Source: Sporichthyaceae bacterium (GTDB lineage: Bacteria > Actinomycetota > Actinomycetes > Sporichthyales > Sporichthyaceae). From it: a stretch of 33,227 bases of DNA. This document shows positions 13,456 to 21,760 of this stretch, one piece after another (within the stretch, counting starts at the first letter, position 1; each line of letters starts with the position of its first letter). Both the position numbers and the translations under genes were made by a program. The notes under the pieces are model-generated. The model saw nothing but the letters and a program-made list of their open reading frames with translations, searched no databases and was not told where the DNA came from. The stretch is taken from the NCBI GenBank assembly GCA_036269075.1, contig DATASX010000024.1, positions 1 through 33,227 on the forward strand, given 5' to 3'.

Positions 13456-13757
13456 GCTCCCGCTATGTCGACCACCGCGACATCCTGCTCGCGCCGGTGA
13501 TCTCGGAGAAGAGCTACGGCCTTCTCGACGAGAACAAGTACACGTTCCTGGTGCACCCGGACGCCAACAAGACCCAGATCAAGATCTCGGTCGAGAAGGT
13601 CTTCGGGGTCAAGGTCACCAGCGTGAACACGATCAACCGCCAGGGCAAGCGCAAGCGCACTCGGGCCGGCATCGGTGTCCGCAACAGCACGCGTCGGGCG
13701 ATCGTCACCGTCAAGGAAGGCGACCGCATCGACATCTTCGGAGGGCCGGTCTCGTGA
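13452..13757 (+). CDS. rplW: 50S ribosomal protein L23
   Basis: L23 lies at the tunnel exit and is the docking site for trigger factor and SRP. It is 101 residues, starting [20 protein letters not shown] and ending in IFGGPVS. The ATG at 13452 overlaps the L4 stop by 4 nt and follows GGAAGGGG. The last codons, including the GGAGGG at 13740-13745, are repeated 92 bases downstream immediately before rplB. Confidence 0.99.
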   Translation: MSSRYVDHRDILLAPVISEKSYGLLDENKYTFLVHPDANKTQIKISVEKVFGVKVTSVNTINRQGKRKRTRAGIGVRNSTRRAIVTVKEGDRIDIFGGPVS

Positions 13758-13849
13758 CGGTCAAAGAAATGACGAGCTGCTTCCTTCGGACCGGTCGCGA
13801 GACCGGCCCGAACGAAGCGATCCAGCACAGCGGAGGGCCGGTTTCGTAA
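13754..13849 (+). other. 31-codon micro-ORF bridging rplW and rplB
   Basis: A GTG overlaps the rplW stop (GTGA), with GGAGGG (13740-13745) 8 bases upstream, and the frame runs without a break to a TAA overlapping the rplB ATG (TAATG). The peptide ends SGGPVS, matching the L23 end FGGPVS, because its last 22 bases (13831-13852) repeat 13739-13760 with three changes. A hairpin with a GCGA (GNRA-type) loop lies inside (13791-13796 with 13801-13806). Translation is unproven; the frame and both overlaps are directly visible. Confidence 0.5.
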
Positions 13850-14688
13850 TGGGTATCCGTAAGTACAAGCCGACGACTCCGGGCCGTCGTGGCTCCTCGG
13901 TCGCCGACTTCGTGGAGATCACCCGCGACACTCCGGAGAAGTCGCTGGTCCGGCCGCTGCACAGCAAGGGTGGCCGTAACGCCGCCGGGCGCATCACCAC
14001 CCGGCACCAGGGCGGCGGCCACAAGCGGGCGTACCGCGTGATCGACTTCCGGCGGGCCGACAAGGACGGCGTGCCGGCGAAGGTTGCGCACATCGAGTAC
14101 GACCCGAACCGCACGGCGCGCATCGCGCTACTGCATTACGCGGACGGGGAGAAGCGCTACATCATCTGCCCCAACAAGCTGGCGCAGGGCGACACGATCG
14201 AGACCGGCCCGTCCGCGGACATCAAGCCGGGCAACAACCTGCCGCTGCGCAACATCCCGTTGGGCACCGTGGTGCACGCGATCGAGCTGCGGCCGGGCGG
14301 CGGGGCCAAGATCGCCCGTTCGGCCGGATGCGGCGTTCAGCTGCTCGCCAAGGAAGGCGCATTCGCTCAGCTGCGTATGCCCTCCGGCGAGGTCCGCAAC
14401 GTCGACGTGCGCTGCCGCGCCACCGTCGGCGAGGTCGGCAACGCCGAGCAGTCGAACATCAACTGGGGCAAGGCCGGCCGGATGCGGTGGAAGGGCAAGC
14501 GCCCGACTGTCCGTGGCGTGGTCATGAACCCGGTCGACCACCCGCACGGTGGTGGTGAGGGCAAGACCTCCGGTGGTCGCCACCCGGTCAGCCCGTGGGG
14601 TCAGTCGGAGGGACGTACCCGTCGCCCGAACCGCCCCAGCGACAAGATGATCGTCCGCCGTCGTAAGAGCGGGAAGGGCCGGAAGTAA
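13849..14688 (+). CDS. rplB: 50S ribosomal protein L2
   Basis: L2 is one of the most conserved large-subunit proteins and is needed for subunit joining and peptidyl-transferase activity. The 279-residue protein begins [15 protein letters not shown] and ends in a basic tail. The conserved [14 protein letters not shown] segment holds the essential His region near residue 230. The ATG at 13849 has GGAGGG (13832-13837) upstream, within the duplicated block, and overlaps the stop of the upstream micro-ORF. The TAA overlaps rpsS by one base. Confidence 0.99.
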   Translation: MGIRKYKPTTPGRRGSSVADFVEITRDTPEKSLVRPLHSKGGRNAAGRITTRHQGGGHKRAYRVIDFRRADKDGVPAKVAHIEYDPNRTARIALLHYADGEKRYIICPNKLAQGDTIETGPSADIKPGNNLPLRNIPLGTVVHAIELRPGGGAKIARSAGCGVQLLAKEGAFAQLRMPSGEVRNVDVRCRATVGEVGNAEQSNINWGKAGRMRWKGKRPTVRGVVMNPVDHPHGGGEGKTSGGRHPVSPWGQSEGRTRRPNRPSDKMIVRRRKSGKGRK

Positions 14689-14969
14689 TGCCGCGCAGTC
14701 TGAAGAAAGGCCCGTTCGTCGACGGGCACCTCGCCAAGAAGGTCGAGGTGCAGAACGACAAGGGCACGAAGACCGTCATCAAGACCTGGTCGCGTCGCTC
14801 GATGATCATCCCGGAGATGCTCGGGCACACGATCGCGGTGCACGACGGCCGCAAGCACATCCCGGTGTTCGTCACGGAGTCGATGGTTGGTCACAAGCTC
14901 GGCGAGTTCGCGCCGACTCGTACCTTCCGCGGCCACGAGAAGGACGACCGCAAGGCGCGCCGGCGCTAG
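14688..14969 (+). CDS. rpsS: 30S ribosomal protein S19
   Basis: S19 is in the 30S head and forms a complex with S13 that contacts tRNA. The 93-residue protein starts [15 protein letters not shown] and contains [20 protein letters not shown] and [13 protein letters not shown], all diagnostic. The ATG overlaps the L2 stop (TAATG). Its TAG overlaps a GTG that opens a 10-codon micro-ORF. Confidence 0.99.
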   Translation: MPRSLKKGPFVDGHLAKKVEVQNDKGTKTVIKTWSRRSMIIPEMLGHTIAVHDGRKHIPVFVTESMVGHKLGEFAPTRTFRGHEKDDRKARRR

Positions 14970-15001
14970 TGCGGCGCACCGCAGGACTGACTCAGCAATA
15001 G
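14969..15001 (+). other. 10-codon micro-ORF in the rpsS-rplV spacer
   Basis: A GTG overlaps the rpsS TAG by one base (TAGTG) and the frame closes at TAG 36 bases before rplV, which has its own strong AAGAAGGAG. The sequence of the peptide is not recognisable. It could be chance; it is listed because the same arrangement recurs in other wide spacers of this cluster. Confidence 0.25.
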
Positions 15002-15037
15002 AGCGAGCAAGGCCAAGAAACAAGAAGGAGCAGTGCG

Positions 15038-15429
15038 ATGGAGGCCAGACCGAACAGCGCCATGGCGCGCGTCCGGTACCTGCGTATCGCGCCGATGAAG
15101 ACCCGCCGGGTCGTCGACCTGATCCGCGGGCTGCCGGCTGCGGAGGCGCAGGCTGTGCTGGCGTTCGCGCCGCAGGCCGCGGCCGAGCCGGTGGGCAAGG
15201 TGCTGGCCAGCGCCGTCGCCAACGCGCAGAACAACTTCTCGCTCGACCCCCGCACACTGGTAATCAGCGAGGCGTTCGTCGACGAGGGCCCGACGATGAA
15301 GCGGTTCCGGCCGCGCGCCCAGGGCCGCGCCTACCGCATCCGGAAGCGCACCTCGCACGTGACGATCGTCGTCACCTCCCAGCCGGCAGCCACTGCCGCC
15401 GGCGCCGGTTCGAAGGGAAGGACCCGATA

Positions 15430-15430
<1 letters not shown>
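15038..15430 (+). CDS. rplV: 50S ribosomal protein L22
   Basis: L22 has a long beta-hairpin reaching into the exit tunnel. It is 130 residues with the core [22 protein letters not shown] shared by the family (starting at residue 10) and the tunnel hairpin [28 protein letters not shown] at 15022-15030 fixes the ATG at 15038. The Ala/Gly-rich C-terminal tail (about 15 residues) is a lineage feature. Its TAG overlaps the rpsC GTG by one base. Confidence 0.99.
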
Positions 15431-16275
<845 letters not shown>

Positions 16276-16278
16276 GCC

Positions 16279-16692
16279 ATGCTGATCCCTCGTCGAGTCA
16301 AGCACCGTAAGCAGCACCATCCGGACCGGCACGGCCCGGCCAAGGGCGGTACCGAGATCAGCTTCGGTGAGTTCGGCATCCAGGCCCTCGAGCCGGCGTA
16401 CGTGACGAACCGTCAGATCGAGTCGGCACGTATCGCGATGACCCGCCACATCAAGCGTGGCGGCAAGGTCTGGATCAACATCTACCCGGACCGCCCGCTG
16501 ACCAAGAAGCCCGCCGAGACCCGGATGGGTTCCGGCAAGGGTTCGCCGGAGTGGTGGATCGCGAACATCAAGCCGGGTCGGGTCATGTTCGAGCTTTCCG
16601 GCGTGCCGGAGCCGATTGCCCGCGAGGCCATGCGTCGCGCGATCCACAAGCTCCCCATGAAGTGCCGCTTCGTGACTCGGGACGGTGTCTGA
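16279..16692 (+). CDS. rplP: 50S ribosomal protein L16
   Basis: L16 lies next to the A-site tRNA in the large subunit. It is 137 residues, beginning [15 protein letters not shown] and containing [29 protein letters not shown] and the conserved KLPMKCRFV near the C-terminus. GGGGAG in the rpsC tail supports the ATG at 16279. The TGA overlaps rpmC by one base. Confidence 0.99.
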   Translation: MLIPRRVKHRKQHHPDRHGPAKGGTEISFGEFGIQALEPAYVTNRQIESARIAMTRHIKRGGKVWINIYPDRPLTKKPAETRMGSGKGSPEWWIANIKPGRVMFELSGVPEPIAREAMRRAIHKLPMKCRFVTRDGV

Positions 16693-16925
16693 TGTCGAGT
16701 GCAGGCAACAAGGCTGCGCAGGCGCTGCGCGACATGAACGACGAAGAGCTGATGACGAAGCTGCGGGAGCACAAGGAGGAGTTGTTCAACCTCCGGTTCC
16801 AGACTGCTACCGGTCAGCTCGAGAGCCACGGCCGGGTGCACGCGGTCAAGAAGGAAATCGCGCGGATCTACACGACGATGCGCGAGCGCGAGCTCGGCAT
16901 CACCAGCGTTGAGGGTGTGGCATGA
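16692..16925 (+). CDS. rpmC: 50S ribosomal protein L29
   Basis: L29 is a small two-helix protein at the tunnel exit beside L23. It is 77 residues with the diagnostic [25 protein letters not shown] motif split over residues 18-42. The ATG overlaps the L16 stop (TGATG), and the stop overlaps rpsQ by 4 nt (ATGA). A slightly longer N-terminus ([14 protein letters not shown]) precedes the core. Confidence 0.98.
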   Translation: MSSAGNKAAQALRDMNDEELMTKLREHKEELFNLRFQTATGQLESHGRVHAVKKEIARIYTTMRERELGITSVEGVA

Positions 16926-17188
16926 GCGAGTCGGACAGTCGTGGCTTCCGTAAGGTCCGTGAGGGCCTGGTGGTGAGCGACAAGATGCAGAAGACCGTGG
17001 TCGTCGCCGTCGAGGACCGGGTCAAGCACCCGCTGTACGGCAAGGTCATCCGTCGTACGAGCAAGCTCAAGGCACACGACGAGGCCAACGACTGCGGCGT
17101 CGGCGACCGGGTGCTGCTGATGGAGGTCCGACCCCTCTCGGCGACAAAGCGGTGGCGCGTCGTCGAGGTCCTCGAGCGAGCGAAGTAA
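16922..17188 (+). CDS. rpsQ: 30S ribosomal protein S17
   Basis: S17 is a primary 16S-binding OB-fold protein. It is 88 residues with [17 protein letters not shown] and [24 protein letters not shown] (two parts of the OB fold). The ATG overlaps the L29 stop by 4 nt. It is followed by a 12-base gap carrying the AGGAG for rplN. Confidence 0.99.
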   Translation: MSESDSRGFRKVREGLVVSDKMQKTVVVAVEDRVKHPLYGKVIRRTSKLKAHDEANDCGVGDRVLLMEVRPLSATKRWRVVEVLERAK

Positions 17189-17200
17189 CAGGAGCCGGAA

Positions 17201-17569
17201 GTGATTCAGCAGGAATCGCGACTGCGGGTCGCGGACAACACGGGTGCGAAGGAGATCCTCTGCATCCGGGTTCTCGGTGGCTCCGGCCGTCGCTACGCGG
17301 GCATCGGCGACATCATCGTCGCCACCGTGAAGGACGCCATCCCGGGCGGCGGTGTGAAGAAGGGCGAGGTGGTCAAGGCCGTCATCGTCCGCACCATCAA
17401 GGAGCGCCGTCGGGCTGACGGTTCCTACATCCGGTTCGACGAGAACGCCGCGGTCATCATCAAGGACGGCGGGGACCCGCGCGGTACCCGCATCTTCGGC
17501 CCGGTGGGCCGCGAGCTGCGCGAGAAGCGCTTCATGCGCATCATCTCGCTCGCACCGGAGGTGCTCTAA
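17201..17569 (+). CDS. rplN: 50S ribosomal protein L14
   Basis: L14 forms part of the intersubunit surface. The 122-residue protein has the family-standard length, starts [19 protein letters not shown] and ends [23 protein letters not shown] and the GPVGRELRE segment are conserved. The GTG start has AGGAG six bases upstream. It is 3 bases ahead of rplX. Confidence 0.99.
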   Translation: MIQQESRLRVADNTGAKEILCIRVLGGSGRRYAGIGDIIVATVKDAIPGGGVKKGEVVKAVIVRTIKERRRADGSYIRFDENAAVIIKDGGDPRGTRIFGPVGRELREKRFMRIISLAPEVL

Positions 17570-17572
17570 CCC

Positions 17573-17889
<317 letters not shown>

Positions 17890-17890
<1 letters not shown>

Positions 17891-18462
17891 TGACCGCTGA
17901 AGCTCCTGAGAAGGTCGCGCCGCGGCTGCGGGACCGGTACCGCGCCGAGATCTCCCCGACGCTGCTCACCGAGTTCAAGTACGTCAACGTCATGCAGGTG
18001 CCGCGGCTGGTCAAGGTCGTGGTGAACATGGGCGTCGGCGAAGCTGCTCGCGACTCGAAGCTGATCGACGGCGCCGTGCGCGACCTGGAGGCGATCACCG
18101 GCCAGAAGCCGGTCGTCACCAAGGCCCGCAAGTCCGTCGCGCAGTTCAAGCTGCGTGAGGGCATGCCGATCGGTGCGCACGTCACCCTGCGCGGCGACCG
18201 GATGTGGGAGTTCCTCGACCGACTGCTGTCGGTCGCGCTGCCCCGGATCCGTGACTTCCGTGGGCTGAGCCCCCGTCAGTTCGACGGTCGGGGCAACTAC
18301 ACCTTCGGTCTCAACGAGCAGTCGATGTTCCACGAGATCGACCAGGACAAGGCCGACCGGGTCCGCGGTATGGACATCACGGTCGTCACCACCGCCACCA
18401 GCGACGATGAGGGACGGGCTCTGCTGCGGCACCTCGGATTTCCGTTTGCCGAGGGGAAGTAG
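17890..18462 (+). CDS. rplE: 50S ribosomal protein L5
   Basis: L5 binds 5S rRNA and touches the P-site tRNA and the 30S head. It is 190 residues with [37 protein letters not shown] and [10 protein letters not shown], all characteristic. A short extra N-terminus ([12 protein letters not shown]) precedes the family core. The ATG overlaps the L24 stop (TGATG). Only 2 bases separate it from rpsN. Confidence 0.99.
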
Positions 18463-18464
18463 AG

Positions 18465-18650
18465 ATGGCCAAGAAGTCGCTGATCGCCAAGGCGAAGCGC
18501 ACGCCGAAGTTCGCGGTGCGCGGCTACACCCGCTGCCGCCGGTGCGGCCGCCCGCACGCCGTCTACCGCAAGTTCGGCCTGTGCCGGGTGTGCGTGCGGG
18601 AGATGGCCCACCGTGGCGAGCTCCCCGGCGTGACCAAGAGCAGCTGGTAA
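18465..18650 (+). CDS. rpsN: 30S ribosomal protein S14, zinc-binding (type Z)
   Basis: S14 is a 30S head protein. This is the short 61-residue form with a zinc ribbon: Cys24 and Cys27 (CRRC), Cys40 and Cys43 (CRVC). Actinobacteria commonly also keep a zinc-free paralogue elsewhere under zinc-responsive control; that gene is not in this window. GAGGGGAAG in the L5 end serves as ribosome-binding site. A 76-base spacer without recognisable content separates it from rpsH. Confidence 0.99.
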   Translation: MAKKSLIAKAKRTPKFAVRGYTRCRRCGRPHAVYRKFGLCRVCVREMAHRGELPGVTKSSW

Positions 18651-18726
18651 TTCCAGTACCCCATCGACGCCGAAGGTCGCTGGGCTGCGCCCGGCGAAAC
18701 CACGACGAGAAGACGGATACGACCTC

Positions 18727-19131
18727 ATGACGATGACCGACCCGATCGCGGACATGCTCGCTCGTCTGCGGAACGCGAACACCGCGTACCACGACACGGT
18801 GTCCATGCCCTACAGCAAGATCAAGGGGAACATCGCCGAGATCCTCAACGCTCAGGGTTACATCGCGAGCTGGAACGTGGACCAGCCTGAGGGCGTCCCG
18901 GGCAAGCGCCTGACCCTCGAGCTGAAGTACGGGCCGAGCCGGGAGCGCGCGATCGCGGGCATCCGCCGCATCTCCAAGCCGGGCCTGCGGGTGTACGCGA
19001 AGTCGACGGGAATGCCGAAGGTTCTCGGTGGGCTGGGGGTCGCGATCATCTCGACCTCCTCAGGCCTGCTGACGGATCGTCAGGCAGTAAAACAGCGCAT
19101 GGGCGGGGAAGTCCTCGCCTACGTCTGGTAA
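18727..19131 (+). CDS. rpsH: 30S ribosomal protein S8
   Basis: S8 is a primary 16S-binding protein of the platform and, in some bacteria, the autoregulator of the spc operon. It is 134 residues, starting [18 protein letters not shown] and ending in the conserved STSSGLLTD and GGEVLAYVW. The ATG at 18727 was preferred to that at 18733 because the family usually starts MTMTDP; the ribosome-binding site is weak either way. The last 12 codons are duplicated in the downstream spacer. Confidence 0.99.
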   Translation: MTMTDPIADMLARLRNANTAYHDTVSMPYSKIKGNIAEILNAQGYIASWNVDQPEGVPGKRLTLELKYGPSRERAIAGIRRISKPGLRVYAKSTGMPKVLGGLGVAIISTSSGLLTDRQAVKQRMGGEVLAYVW

Positions 19132-19205
19132 GGCGCGGCTGAGATGTTGTCTGCGTACAAACAAGGCATGGGCGGGGAAGTCCTCGTCCGTGCGGTCTGG
19201 TAAGG
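19097..19205 (+). repeat. diverged tandem copy of the rpsH 3' end
   Basis: Bases 19097-19133 (end of rpsH) recur at 19166-19205, 69 bases later. The first 21 bases are identical, then comes a small variable patch with a 3-nt indel, then TCTGGTAAGG again. The second copy keeps the reading frame and stop: [11 protein letters not shown]-stop against [10 protein letters not shown]-stop. The second copy's TAAGGGGAG also supplies the rplF ribosome-binding site. Confidence 0.85.
19144..19203 (+). other. 19-codon micro-ORF in the rpsH-rplF spacer (copy of the S8 C-terminus)
   Basis: An ATG 12 bases after the rpsH stop opens a frame that runs through the duplicated rpsH end and stops 10 bases before rplF. 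The peptide's last 11 or so residues resemble the S8 C-terminus. There is no clear ribosome-binding site of its own. It may be a relic, or it may keep ribosomes moving into rplF. Confidence 0.35.
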
Positions 19206-19213
19206 GGAGCACG

Positions 19214-19753
19214 ATGTCGCGAATCGGCCGAATGCCGATCACCATCCCGTCGGGGGTCGAGGTGACGATCGCCGGTGCGGACGTCACCGTGAAGGGCCCG
19301 AAGGGCACCCTTCAGCACACGATCGCCGCGCCCATCGTCCTCGAACGGGGCGAGGACAACGTGCTCACCGTGATCCGGCCGAACGACGAGCGGGAGTCAC
19401 GGTCGCTGCACGGGCTGACCCGGACCCTGGTCAACAACATGGTCATCGGTGTCACCGCGGGCTACGAGAAGAAGCTCGAGATATCGGGTGTCGGCTACCG
19501 CGTGCAGGCGAAGGGTTCGGACCTGGAGTTCGCACTCGGGTTCAGCCACCCGGTGCTGGTCACCCCGCCGTCCGGGATCGCTTTCGCGGTCGAGACGCCC
19601 ACGAAGTTCTCGGTGTCCGGCATCGACAAGCAGCAGGTCGGCGAGATTGCGGCGAACATCCGCAAGCTGCGCAAGCCTGACCCGTACAAGGGCAAGGGCG
19701 TCCGCTACGCCGGCGAGGTCATTCGACGCAAGGTCGGAAAGGCGGGCAAGTAG
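19214..19753 (+). CDS. rplF: 50S ribosomal protein L6
   Basis: L6 lies near the factor-binding site, next to the sarcin-ricin loop. It is 179 residues with two related domains: [15 protein letters not shown] at the N-terminus, [11 protein letters not shown] in the middle and the signature [16 protein letters not shown] near the C-terminus. AGGGGAG, supplied by the duplicated segment, precedes the ATG at 19214. An in-frame ATG at 19190 lies inside the duplication and has no ribosome-binding site. Confidence 0.99.
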   Translation: MSRIGRMPITIPSGVEVTIAGADVTVKGPKGTLQHTIAAPIVLERGEDNVLTVIRPNDERESRSLHGLTRTLVNNMVIGVTAGYEKKLEISGVGYRVQAKGSDLEFALGFSHPVLVTPPSGIAFAVETPTKFSVSGIDKQQVGEIAANIRKLRKPDPYKGKGVRYAGEVIRRKVGKAGK

Positions 19754-19755
19754 TC

Positions 19756-20139
19756 ATGGCGGTCAGCGTCAAGATCGGCAAGGGCGTCGGCGCCAAGGTC
19801 GTCGCCCGCAAGCGGCGCCACATCCGCGTCCGCAAGAAGGTCGTCGGCACTCCGGCGCGGCCGCGTCTGGTGGTCACCCGGTCCGCGCGGCACATGGTCG
19901 CCCAGGTCGTTGACGACACGGCGGGCCTGACCCTGGCCTCGGCCTCGACGATGGACGCCGCAGTGCGTTCGTCCTCGGACGACAAGAGCGCCAAGGCCAA
20001 GGCCGTGGGCGAACTGGTCGCCACGCGCGCCAAGGCTGCCGGGGTCACCACGGTCGTCTTCGACCGCGGCGGCAACCGTTACCACGGTCGCATCGCGGCC
20101 CTGGCCGACGGTGCCCGCGAATCGGGACTGGACTTCTGA
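19756..20139 (+). CDS. rplR: 50S ribosomal protein L18
   Basis: L18 binds 5S rRNA in the central protuberance. It is 127 residues with a basic N-terminus ([21 protein letters not shown] in two conserved parts) and the C-terminal [21 protein letters not shown] signature. The ATG is 2 bases after the L6 stop. Its TGA overlaps an ATG (TGATG) that opens a 10-codon micro-ORF before rpsE. Confidence 0.99.
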   Translation: MAVSVKIGKGVGAKVVARKRRHIRVRKKVVGTPARPRLVVTRSARHMVAQVVDDTAGLTLASASTMDAAVRSSSDDKSAKAKAVGELVATRAKAAGVTTVVFDRGGNRYHGRIAALADGARESGLDF

Positions 20140-20171
20140 TGAATTACGCAACTCAGGGACGAGGGATCTGA
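20139..20171 (+). other. 10-codon micro-ORF between rplR and rpsE
   Basis: An ATG overlaps the rplR stop (TGATG); the frame encodes [10 protein letters not shown] and stops 2 bases before the rpsE ATG. The GAGGGA used by rpsE (20161-20166) lies inside it. Length and position fit re-initiation coupling. It is too short to judge by composition. Confidence 0.35.
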
Positions 20172-20173
20172 CG

Positions 20174-20800
20174 ATGCCTGGACAGCAGCGCCGCGGTGGC
20201 GGCGGCCCCGGCGGCGGCCCCGGTGGCGGCGGCGGCGAGCGACGGGACCGTCGCGACGACCGGCGCGGCAACGCGCCGGAGAAGAGCGCGTTCGTCGAGC
20301 GCGTCGTCGACATCAACCGCGTGGCCAAGGTCGTGAAGGGCGGTCGGCGCTTCAGCTTCACCGCGCTGGTCGTCGTCGGCGACGGTGACGGCACCGTCGG
20401 CGTCGGCTACGGGAAGGCCAAGGAGGTGCCCGCGGCTATCGCCAAGGGTGTCGAAGAGGCCAAGAAGAGCTTCTTCAAGGTTCCCCGGATCCAGGGCACG
20501 ATCCCGCACCCGGTGCAGGGTGAGAAGGCTGCCGGCGTCGTGATGCTGCGCCCGGCCAGCCCGGGTACCGGCGTCATCGCGGGCGGTGCGGTTCGCGCCG
20601 TCCTGGAATGCGCGGGCATCCACGACGTGCTGTCCAAGTCGCTCGGCTCGGACAACTCGATCAACATCGTGCATGCCACGGTCGACGCCCTGCGTCGCCT
20701 GGAGCGGCCCGAGACGGTCGCGGCCCGTCGGGGCCTGCCGCTGGAGGACGTCGCGCCGCCGGCCATGCTGCGCGCCCGCGCCGCCGGAACAGGGGCTTGA
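20174..20800 (+). CDS. rpsE: 30S ribosomal protein S5
   Basis: S5 is involved in accuracy and mRNA unwinding. The 208-residue protein has a Gly-rich, then Arg/Asp-rich N-terminal tail (about residues 8-35), as in other actinobacteria. The double-stranded RNA-binding-like domain follows ([19 protein letters not shown]), then the [11 protein letters not shown] and [15 protein letters not shown] motifs. GAGGGA at 20161-20166 selects the ATG at 20174; an earlier in-frame ATG inside rplR has no ribosome-binding site. The TGA overlaps rpmD (TGATG). Confidence 0.99.
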   Translation: MPGQQRRGGGGPGGGPGGGGGERRDRRDDRRGNAPEKSAFVERVVDINRVAKVVKGGRRFSFTALVVVGDGDGTVGVGYGKAKEVPAAIAKGVEEAKKSFFKVPRIQGTIPHPVQGEKAAGVVMLRPASPGTGVIAGGAVRAVLECAGIHDVLSKSLGSDNSINIVHATVDALRRLERPETVAARRGLPLEDVAPPAMLRARAAGTGA

Positions 20801-20985
20801 TGATGGCCTCGCTACGCATCACCCAGATCCGGTCCGCCATCGGCGGCAAGCAGAACCAGCGCGAGACGCTGCGCACCCTGGGCCTCAAGCGGCTCCACCA
20901 CCAGGTGGTCCGCGAGGACAAGCCCGAGGTGCGCGGCATGATTGCGACGGTGGCTCATCTGGTCACCGTCGAAGAGGCGGAGTAG
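20800..20985 (+). CDS. rpmD: 50S ribosomal protein L30
   Basis: L30 is a small large-subunit protein absent from some bacterial groups. The 61-residue protein begins [18 protein letters not shown] and contains the L30 hallmark [15 protein letters not shown]. Two consecutive ATGs occur; the first (20800) overlaps the S5 stop (TGATG) and the second (20803) is equally possible. It ends 4 bases before rplO. Confidence 0.98.
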   Translation: MMASLRITQIRSAIGGKQNQRETLRTLGLKRLHHQVVREDKPEVRGMIATVAHLVTVEEAE

Positions 20986-20989
20986 TCCC

Positions 20990-21433
20990 ATGACGTTGAA
21001 GGTTCACCACCTGCGTCCGGCTCCGGGCGCGCACCGCGCCAAGGAGCGGGTCGGCCGCGGCGAGGGTTCGAAGGGTAAGACCGCCGGTCGTGGCACCAAG
21101 GGCACGAAGGCCCGCTACCAGGTGCCCGCCCGCTTCGAGGGCGGGCAGATGCCGCTGCACATGCGGCTGCCCAAGCTCCGCGGTTTCACGAACCCGTTCC
21201 GGGTCGAGTACCAGATCGTCAACCTGGACAAGCTGTCGGCGCTGTACCCGAGCGGCGGCGAGGTCACGATCGACGACCTGGTCGCCAAGGGCGCCGTCCG
21301 CAAGAACCAGCCGGTGAAGATCCTCGGTTCCGGGGAGATCACGGTGGCCCTGACGGTCAACGTGAACGCCTTCTCCGAATCGGCCCGCACCAAGCTGGTC
21401 GCCGCCGGCGGTACTGCGACTGAGGTCGCCTGA
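20990..21433 (+). CDS. rplO: 50S ribosomal protein L15
   Basis: L15 is a late-assembly large-subunit protein. It is 147 residues with a Gly/Lys-rich extended N-terminal arm ([19 protein letters not shown]), [18 protein letters not shown] and a globular C-terminus. It is the last gene before a 327-base spacer that holds a terminator and a new promoter, so it closes the S10-spc transcription unit. Confidence 0.99.
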   Translation: MTLKVHHLRPAPGAHRAKERVGRGEGSKGKTAGRGTKGTKARYQVPARFEGGQMPLHMRLPKLRGFTNPFRVEYQIVNLDKLSALYPSGGEVTIDDLVAKGAVRKNQPVKILGSGEITVALTVNVNAFSESARTKLVAAGGTATEVA

Positions 21434-21461
21434 CCGCCGCACTGCCATACGCTTCCCGACA

Positions 21462-21507
21462 CCGGGCGTGAATCGGACTTAGGGCACCTGGTCCGGTCCA
21501 CGCCCGG
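21462..21507 (+). terminator. composite hairpin terminator after rplO
   Basis: The outer stem CCGGGCGTG/CACGCCCGG (21462-21470 with 21499-21507, 9 bp perfect) encloses an inner CGGAC/GTCCG stem (21474-21478 with 21491-21495). It lies 28 bases after the rplO stop and upstream of the secY promoter candidate. No U-tract. Confidence 0.65.
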
Positions 21508-21577
21508 CGACGCTTGAGAAACACCCGTACGATCACCCCGACGCGGCGGTCCGGGGACGCTTCACCGGCCGCCCAAC

Positions 21578-21586
21578 TGTTATTGT
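21578..21586 (+). promoter_or_regulatory. candidate extended -10 promoter of secY-adk-map
   Basis: TGTTATTGT has the TGn extension plus TATTGT (TAnnnT), the same design as the rpsL promoter candidate. No good -35 at normal spacing (TTCACC is 14 bases upstream), which extended -10 promoters can tolerate. The start of transcription would be near 21593, giving a leader of about 168 bases. Confidence 0.5.
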
Positions 21587-21593
21587 CCAAGTC

Positions 21594-21667
21594 GCGAGGC
21601 AGGGCGGCGCCGACTGCGGCGGTGCCTCGCCGGACGACAGCAAGGCTCCCCGCGGGCGGGCGAGGCA
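21594..21667 (+). promoter_or_regulatory. secY leader with mutually exclusive 8-bp pairings
   Basis: GCGAGGCA occurs at 21594-21601 and again at 21660-21667, and its exact complement TGCCTCGC lies between them at 21623-21630. The middle segment can therefore pair perfectly with either flank, but not with both. With transcription starting near 21593, the first copy would be the extreme 5' end of the mRNA. The rest of the 21434-21760 spacer holds no gene; AGGAGGA at 21751-21757 is the secY ribosome-binding site. Confidence 0.45.
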
Positions 21668-21760
21668 GGTTCTCCTGCACCGCCGGTTCTCGAGCGAACA
21701 GCAACCAGTTCCAGGGCCGGCGACGGCGGCTCACTACCCCCGCCCTGCGCAGGAGGAACC

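Noticed and set aside
18651-18726. rpsN-rpsH spacer examined for a gene-end duplication or micro-ORF
   Set aside because: No ATG/GTG frame and no similarity to the rpsN end or rpsH start was seen; it serves as a counter-example to the micro-ORF pattern.
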